Shown here: piece after piece, positions 57,780 through 64,000 of the stretch
How positions within the stretch are numbered: position 1 is the stretch's first letter
How the letters are laid out: each line of letters opens with the position of its first letter
Assembly: GCA_944472155.2 (NCBI GenBank)
Contig: OX235271.1
Coordinates: 26,978,977-27,042,976, forward strand
Length of the DNA stretch: 64,000 bases
Source of the DNA: Trichobilharzia szidati
Lineage: Eukaryota; Platyhelminthes; Trematoda; Strigeidida; Schistosomatidae
Direction: 5' to 3'
Position numbers and translations under genes: made by a program
Notes under the pieces: model-generated
Told to the model about the DNA's origin: nothing
Seen by the model: only the letters and a program-made list of their open reading frames with translations
The model's database searches: none

Positions 57780-58650
57780 CTATAAGTCAAACATAGGCCC
57801 TGTGGTTGTGTCTGTCTGTCTGTCTGGATTCAACATAGAACTTGGCACCGAAGTGCACCAGTTCGAGTTGCCACGTTCCAAATAGCACACAAATGTAGAC
57901 AAGAAAATGAGTGAAGAGAATCAATAGAGTTTTGACAAGTATAAGACTGAAACAGAATGAGTAATGGTAGAAAGGAATATGAAAGATTACAGAGACTGAA
58001 TACATCTGCGTAAGCCATTGACAACGATTTTGAGCCATGTCACCTATTGTCGCCAGCCATTGATTCTTAGAGTCCCGAGGGCGGGCCCCGACCCGGAACT
58101 CTGCATCTCCCTACCTGACTCAGTTTAACTGTCAGGGATTTCATGGATTGATGCCATGTTTTTGTTTGGCCACCACTTACTCTTTTCCAACCAACCTGCA
58201 CCTATATCAGCTAGTAATGCCCGTCGGGGTAGGCGATGGTTAGGCATGCGCAGCACGTGACCTAGCCATCTCAATCTGTGTAACTTTATAGCCTCTTCGA
58301 TTGATTTTCCCTCTTTGCCCTGTGGTTGTGTAACCGTTGAAGGCAAGAAACTTGATAAGTGAATGTTTATTTGCAGTTTGGTATCTCCATATGGCGAAGT
58401 TATGTACACCATATCTTCAACACACAATTTGCACATATCTTACGTGGTGTGCTACTTCTGACCATCATATTCTGTTTCTTTGTGTTCCTTTCACTTTTGC
58501 CATGTATCTCCGCAACGCTGTATCATTTTGCTTCTCTGACATTGAACGTATCTCCCTGCTGTTTCATGTTTTATGCGGTTGAACGTCTCTTTATATATAT
58601 GTACTACTGATAAATCTTATCAGTAGCACACCCCACAGAAGTATGTAATT
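57780..58650 (-). mobile_element. Second RTE-like LINE family, 3' part
   Basis: The minus-strand frame holds EEAIKLHRLRWLGHVLRMPN, HRLPRRALLADIGAGWLEKS and KWWPNKNMASIHEIPDS, the C-terminal block of many RTE-like LINEs. Upstream (58340-58620) it shares a segment with 48890-49200, including the palindrome CTACTGATAAATCTTATCAG at about 58603. Confidence 0.65.
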
Positions 58651-58655
58651 CCGTA

Positions 58656-58762
58656 ATTATTTATTAATTAGATATATCACATACTGAAACAGCAATATTT
58701 ACTGGATCTAAAATATTATACTTTTTCACTGTGTGATATATCTAATAAATAAATCAATTAGT
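58656..58762. repeat. Short inverted repeat of PLE end type
   Basis: TTAGATATATCACATACTGAAA (two short words, 58668-58689) pairs with TTTTTCACTGTGTGATATAT (58730-58749). The words match the terminal repeat of the nested PLE. The loop is about 40 bp. Confidence 0.55.
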
Positions 58763-59141
58763 ATGAAATTACTTCGTTGAACTACTTGTCTCATTTTTCA
58801 TTACCTTGTATCTGAAGAAAGCGATTATAAAAACATGAAACTGAAGGAAGTCTCACTTTCGCACTATTTCGGTAAATTGACTTTTGACACACTTAATCAA
58901 GTATATCATCTTTTACTAAATTTGAGTAAATTTGTCTACTCTTCACGCTTACTTAGTTACATTATCATTTATTAAATATATATCTGACATCTAACTAAAC
59001 GAGTTTAATTCACAATATTGATTTTGTTTATTTCATTTTGCCTACTAACAATTTTCTAGTGACCTAAGCAATCGTATAGTTTCTATCCTTCAAAACCTTA
59101 TCAAGACTTTTACCTTATTAAAAGGATTTCAACAATAACGA

Positions 59142-59990
59142 GTGATAAAATTGGAAGTAACCAACAAACTGGCTGAAGAAGCCACCAGTGAAGACAGGAT
59201 TCCTGGTGAACATCGTGAAGACGGAGGTGGTGAAGAAAACCAACCGGCCAACCAACAGCAACAACAACAACCAGCACCAATCACCATCAACGGGAGAGAT
59301 TTAACAGAGGTCACTTCCTTCACTCATCTAGGAAGCAGTTTCAACTACAGCCAGCGAAATGGATGAAGATGTCACAGCTAGCCAGTCAGAATCGGAAAGG
59401 CAAGATACACGCGCCTTCTTCAACCTGAAACCAGTTTGGAAATCTTCTGCACTCCGCCTCAGAATGAAGAACAAGATTCCGATTTTCAACACAATTGTGA
59501 TGTCATTCACTTCTTCTATATGGCTCAGAAACTTGACCAGTGTGTCACGAAAAGCATTTCCAACAAGTCATAGACTTTCATCAACACTGTCCCATTCGCT
59601 GGCTCCATACTGAAGATCAAATGGCCAGCCGACCAGAAAGAATTAGCAGCGAGAAACTCTGTCTGGGAACAAACCAACCAAGACTAGTTTGTTCAACGAA
59701 CATGTAGGATAAAATGGAGATGGATCGGGCATACGTTTAGGTGGCCATCGAATGACATTGCGCTCGATTCAGACCATTACTTTAGTGGAAGCCGAGTGGG
59801 AAACGACGAGTAGGTCGTTGGTGCGAGAGTGACATGGAGGAGGTCGTTTGAAGAAGAGGAGATGAGAGATTATGGGCGATTTTGGATCCAGCTGAAGAGG
59901 ATGGTGGAAAATAGAAGGGGAGGGAGATGTGTTGTTGAAGCTCTATGTTCCATTTGGAACCCAGGGGAATAATAATAATAATAATAGATA
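59142..59990 (+). mobile_element. RTE LINE, C-terminal part and 3' tail
   Basis: On the plus strand: KLAEEATSEDRIPGEHREDG, a Gln-rich run, PAPITINGRDLTEVTSFTHL, RAFFNLKPVWKSSALRLRMK, MTLRWPSN-like region, and the tail CTCTATGTTCCATTTGGAAC with (AAT)n. It is 5'-truncated and frameshifted. Confidence 0.8.
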
Positions 59991-59997
59991 ATAATAA

Positions 59998-60610
59998 CTG
60001 AACGTGTATTCAGTACCGGGCACTCAATATGCAAGGAGACTTCGTTGAAAGTTATCTATAAAGTCAAAAGAAGCCTCCGAAAAGAGGTACGCTTCTGTAT
60101 ACTTTGTATTGTCGAGACCTTAGCGATTTGTACGGAAGACCCTGATTTATATACGTAGGAGAAACTTTTCCATCCGCTTCTTCTACCTTGGATATAGTTC
60201 CAAGCCAAAGTATTATAAAATATTTTGTAATTAGTACTATTTTTTGTATTTTTCGTATAATATTTACTATCGTCATTTTTTTAACTAACCTTCTCTTTAC
60301 TGTGTTGACCTAATAGATAATTTACTTTGATACTTGTCTCCATGCTTTGTAATTACCAACCATTTCTTGGAACGTTTTTCGTATTACGTAACCTTAGTCC
60401 AAAATCACCAATCTTTTCCCCTTCGTTATAATTTTGATTACTCACCAACTGCTTTGAAATGTTCTAATGATGTTAATAATACTCGAAAGTAATTTTAAAT
60501 TCTTGTGTCATGTACATATATACAAAAATAATCATAGATAATTGCGAATGAACAGTTAAGTGAATGAGTTCACCGAAAACAGACTCTTCCCCGAACTGTT
60601 TGTTCTTGTT
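59998..60610 (+). mobile_element. Penelope-like element C-terminal end and tail
   Basis: The plus strand encodes GHSICKETSLKVIYKVKRSL and LAICTEDPDLYT, a stop, EKLFHPLLLPWI. It is close to the copy at 24.3 kb. The tail contains AGTTCACCGAAAACAGACTC near 60570. It starts a few bases after the RTE microsatellite, so it probably inserted into it. Confidence 0.7.
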
Positions 60611-60639
60611 TTTATGACTGGATGAGCATTTCTTGTAGA

Positions 60640-61115
60640 GTTCAAGATAGATCACGGATTGATATCAGTTTGAGAACCATTGAAAACCAGGAGGGAGTAG
60701 GAGACAGCTGTGCTAGTTTGAAACTCTTCAACAGTAAGCACCAGTAACTCTACCAGCGATCGAAACCACGACCCTACAGGTTACAAAGCGAGCTTGTTGA
60801 TTATTCAGCTACTGAGTGAGAATCCAATGGACCACTACTTTTAACTTATGATAATTCACGATATTTAGCACGACTGCCAGCTAATGGTCATCAGCGAGTA
60901 TTAGTGTTGTCACACCCAACTTGGTGGAACCTGCTGGTGACAACTTCTTACTAGAACTCCATCCTTTAGTCAGTCGTTGCTAGTGAGCACCAGATTAATT
61001 TTTGAGTGTTAGTTTCCAGAGAGCTCACTGATTGCTGTACAGTCCCAAACAAGGATGAATCAGCTGCCCAGTACTCCCTGATTTTCAACGGTCAACTCGT
61101 GATCAAACTTCATGT
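60640..61115. repeat. Double-headed tRNA-Thr-like SINE, one head lost
   Basis: The minus-strand unit (60655-60860) has the complement of GTAACCTGTAGGGTCGTGGT and the tail words. A spacer follows (GGTGACAACTTCTTACTAGA, 60945-60964). The plus-strand side keeps only GTCCCAAACAAGGATGAATC and CAGCTGCCCAGTACTCCCTG (61042-61081), with its tRNA-like head missing. Confidence 0.6.
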
Positions 61116-61134
61116 GAATTAACGCATATCTAAC

Positions 61135-62134
61135 AGGAGTGCCAGGAGTCAGACAAGGGTGCTTATTATCACCAATGATATTCCTAATTGTGGTGGACTG
61201 GATTATGCGTCAGACAGTGGGAAACGAGAAGACAGGGATATCCTGGACCGATGTGAAGAACCTAGAAGACCTGGATTTCGCGCGTGGATGATTTCTGTTT
61301 GATGTCACATAAAATCAAAGTCTTACAAGCGAAAACTGACAAACTGGTCGAAGAGGCTGGCAGCAAAGACAGGACTGATTCCAGGTGAACATAGACAAGA
61401 CGGAGGTTATGAAAATAACCAACCAACAACAGCAGCAGCAGCAGCAACATCCAGCGCCAATCACCATCAACGGGAGGGATTTGAAAGAGGTTACCTCTTT
61501 CACTTATCTAGGGAGCATTGCTTCAACTACAGGAGGAACGGATTCACGAGGATGTCAAATCGAGCGAGAATCGGGAAGGCGAGAAACACATTCATCAACC
61601 TGACATAAATCTGGAAATCTCCGACATTCAACATCAACAACAAAGTGATTCGGATTTTCAATACAAACGTCAAGTCAGTCAGTTCTTCTATACGGATCAG
61701 AAACTTGGCGGCGGGTCACAAAGAATATTTACAACAGCCTGTTGCAGACATTTATCAACAACTGTCTTCGCTGGCTCTATACTGAAGATCAGATGGCCGG
61801 ATAGAACAAGAACCAACAAGAAACTATGGGAACAAACAAATCAAGAACCAATCGCTCAACAAATATGCAGGAGAAAGTGGAGATGGATTGGACACTCGCT
61901 GGCTGAGGAGGCCGCTGGGTAACATTGCGCGTCCGGCCAGTGCTCGAGTGGAACCCGAAAGGGAGCGGCGAGTGGGACGTCCAAGGGTGACATGGAGGAG
62001 ATCGTGTAGAGAGGAGTTGGAACAGTATGGAATAACATGGATGCAGGTGAAAAGTACAGCAGAAGACAGAAGCAAGTGGAGCAGTTGAAGCCCTCTGTTC
62101 CACTAGGGACCCAAGGGAACAATAATAATAATAA
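61135..62134 (+). mobile_element. RTE LINE, RT end to 3' tail, next to an IDH exon
   Basis: On the plus strand: VRQGCLLSPMIFLIVVDWIM, NLEDLDFA, then the shared 4-base FADD lesion (61274-61292), then KVLQAKTDKLVEEAGSKDRT-like spacer, a Gln run, HPAPITINGRDLKEVTSFTY, RRKWRWIGHSLAEEAAG and the tail CTCTGTTCCACTAGGGACCC with (AAT)n. It ends about 24 bp from the IDH donor at 62158 and lies antisense to that gene. Confidence 0.85.
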
Positions 62135-62158
62135 CAGGGGTGCCAAAATTCAGCTTAC

Positions 62159-62310
62159 CTTGAGCAACAACATCACTTTGTACATCACCATCATAGTTTT
62201 TACACGCCCAAACGAAACCACCATCGGATTTTAATGCTTGTGCCACCATATCATCAATTAATCTATGCTCATACCAAATGTTAGCAGCTTCATACTCTTT
62301 TTGATAGTCC
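62159..62310 (-). CDS. IDH: NADP-dependent isocitrate dehydrogenase, upstream exon
   Basis: A 152-bp exon with 50 full codons: [40 protein letters not shown] and [10 protein letters not shown]. It carries the substrate- and metal-binding region ([18 protein letters not shown]) of IDH1/2. The metal-ligand Asp residues of DGDVQSD are present. The acceptor is TTCTTATTGTAG and the donor GTAAGC. The final G begins the Gly codon completed at 55800. Earlier exons are not seen between here and 64000, so the 5' half of the gene lies outside the window. Confidence 0.96.
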
Positions 62311-62444
62311 CTACAATAAGAAAAGAAACCATTTTTTATTGCATATTTTTTAAATGTATGTTACACTTTCAGATATACTGTGAAAGACCTCCAATAGTGT
62401 TTAAATTAGAGAAGTTAAGAAATAATGGAGGTATAAGAATAAAA

Positions 62445-62560
62445 CTTGGGCACTTGATATGATTATGAGGAATAGTTTGTGCTCGAAACGTCATCAGTTA
62501 ATATAACTGTACAACACTGTGTGATTTATCAAACTAAAATCTTAACCATTATGAAATAAT
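62445..62560 (+). repeat. Solo PLE terminal repeat
   Basis: CTTGATATGATTATGAGGAA, GTGCTCGAAACGTCATCAG, ACACTGTGTGATTTATCAAA: the same end as that of the nested PLE at 53170-53278. Confidence 0.65.
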
Positions 62561-62579
62561 GGAGGTATATATGCATATA

Positions 62580-62880
62580 TACGTTACTGCTTTCTTGGGT
62601 TCCGAGTGGAACATAGGGCTTCAACAGGACACCTCCATTTCACCCTGTTCTCTGTAGTCGTCTTTAGCTGGCCCCACGATCGTCCATAAGCTTTCATTGC
62701 TTCAGACCAACGCCCAACTCATCGTTTCCCAATCGGGTTACACTCGAAGGCCTGCCACACGATGTATTTCGACGGTTTCTTCTGAGCCACCTGCATTTCT
62801 TTCGGCATATTTGTTGAACGACAGGTTCTTGATTGCTTCGTTGTCGGTAATAGCCCGAATTTGATCAATTCATTTAAAAT
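62580..62880 (-). mobile_element. RTE 3' end, decayed
   Basis: GGTTCCGAGTGGAACATAGG, CTTCAACAGGACACCTCCAT and TGTTGAACGACAGGTTCTTG follow the RTE C-terminal part and tail in reverse. Confidence 0.65.
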
Positions 62881-62964
62881 CATTCATTTTCATTGCAAGT
62901 TGATACGAAAATCTGACTAAGGATTGTATTTTCTATAGTTTGGTTTGTAAAGGTTAGTTATGTT

Positions 62965-63560
62965 TTTACGAGTTGATCACGGACTGATATCAATTAGAGA
63001 ACCATTGAAAACCAGGGGAGTACTGGACTCACTGGGATTCGAACCCAGGACCTTCCGGTTACAAAGCAAGCTCGTATACCATTCAGCCACTGGCACCTGA
63101 CCCGATTCAATGGCTCATGAATTCTAACTTCTACCGATTCGTGATTTACCGCGACCCCAACCATTGTCGTTGGTGGGACATCCATCCACACACGTGACAT
63201 CTAATTGAACCGCACTGGTCACGACTTCTCACTAGAACTCCAGGAAACTCCATCCTGTAGCAAGTCACTAGCGAGCATCAGATTAATTTTCTATAGTTTG
63301 GTTTGTAAGGGTTAGTTGGGGTCGCGCTAAATCACGAATTGGTAGAAGTTAGAATTCATGAGCCATTGGATCGAGTCCCAGTGGCTGAATGGTATACGAG
63401 CTTGCCTTGTAACCGGAAGGTCCTGGGTTCGAACCTCCTGTTGATGGGTGCGTACTGCCGATGATTCCCAAACTATGATGAAACAGCTGTCCAATACTCC
63501 ATGCTGGTTTTCAATGGTTCTCTAACTGATATCAGTCCGTGATCAACTCCTAAAGATTGT
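62965..63560. repeat. Double-headed tRNA-Thr-like SINE, best copy
   Basis: The minus-strand unit (62970-63165) has the complement of GGCTGAATGGTATACGAGCT, TTGTAACCGGAAGGTCCTGG and GTTCGAATCCC. The spacer (63205-63290) has GGTCACGACTTCTCACTAG and TAGCGAGCATCAGATT. The plus-strand unit (63320-63560) has GGCTGAATGGTATACGAGCT, CTTGTAACCGGAAGGTCCTG, a B box, CCGATGA, CAAACTA and GAAAC, then TCCAATACTCC and CTCTAACTGATATCAG. The two units form an imperfect palindrome of about 190 bp per arm. Confidence 0.75.
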
Positions 63561-63699
63561 AAAAAAGACTAAACTCCCCTAGTTTACTAGCCGGTAGTAA
63601 ATCCGAAATATGAGCGGAGCTTGAGCACAAGGAAAACAATACACTATCCCAAGAAAATTAATTTATTCACTAAAGAAACTTCAAAGCATACCATAATAC

Positions 63700-63910
63700 A
63701 AATAACTAAACTTATTGATATAGGGATAAAACTTGGACACTTTGCTAGAGTATAATTCCATTACGGAGAAAATTATATTTTCATAAAGTCACACAGTGTT
63801 ATACAGTAATATTTACTGAGGAACACGTTTCGAGCATAATTAATTTATTACCGATCATTATCATATCAATTTACTCACACAAATTTCTTGCTTCGTTGAT
63901 ATATATAATG
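63700..63910 (-). repeat. Solo PLE terminal repeat
   Basis: TATAATTCCATTACGGAGAA, GTCACACAGTGTTATACAGT, TATTTACTGAGGAACACG and TTTCGAGCATAATT match the inverted PLE end at 49625-49800. Confidence 0.65.
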
Positions 63911-64000
63911 TAAAAATTGATTAGACACTTGAATAAAAAAAATCAATAAAAGTTCAATAGACTTGCGTGAAACAGACAGGAAAATAAGGTACATTCGAAA

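Overview
This is AT-rich animal genomic DNA with split genes, and it almost certainly comes from a blood fluke (Schistosoma) or a close trematode. The evidence is the repeat set: tRNA-headed short elements carrying a hammerhead-ribozyme-like core (resembling schistosome Sm-alpha), RTE-clade LINEs (resembling SR2/SjR2), CR1-like LINEs, and many Penelope-like elements (PLEs) with GIY-YIG endonuclease domains. No bacterial operon, CRISPR or plasmid feature is present. The species assignment is inference; no database search was run.

Three host genes can be supported. (1) 6396-6635, minus: one clean internal exon of a carnitine O-palmitoyltransferase 2-like enzyme. (2) 20431-21258 plus 23076-23588, plus strand: a two-exon Golgi beta-1,6-N-acetylglucosaminyltransferase (GT14, core-2 type). 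The reading frame is complete from a plausible ATG to the stop. (3) 62159-62310, 55590-55800 and 47991-48156, minus: the last three coding exons of NADP-dependent isocitrate dehydrogenase. All splice phases agree, and the introns of about 6.4 and 7.4 kb are packed with retroelements.

Layout. 1-3.7 kb: double-headed SINE, tRNA-Glu-like relic plus SINE, and a 1.1-kb PLE fold-back. 3.7-8.3 kb: CPT2 exon in otherwise unassigned DNA. 8.3-13.2 kb: unassigned coding relic, a second double-headed SINE, and an RTE LINE with an 80-bp insertion. 15-19 kb: CR1-like LINE, LINE tails, and a PLE reverse-transcriptase relic. 20.4-23.6 kb: glycosyltransferase. 23.9-31.1 kb: PLE, PLE, RTE, PLE, CR1-like, then a second large fold-back with hammerhead-like ends. 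31.4-47 kb: shuffled copies of the 16-kb repeat blocks, then PLE, RTE and CR1-like relics. 47.4-64 kb: IDH exons among RTE, PLE and SINE copies.

The genes do not form a pathway cluster. Two encode central carbon or fatty-acid enzymes and one a secretory-pathway enzyme. The most notable material is in the repeats: a palindromic SINE seen at four loci, SINE tails that copy the RTE LINE tail, three RTE copies sharing one frameshift at the catalytic motif, an 80-bp insertion with a 13-bp target duplication, a PLE nested in an RTE with a target duplication, and two fold-backs whose outer ends carry ribozyme-like motifs.
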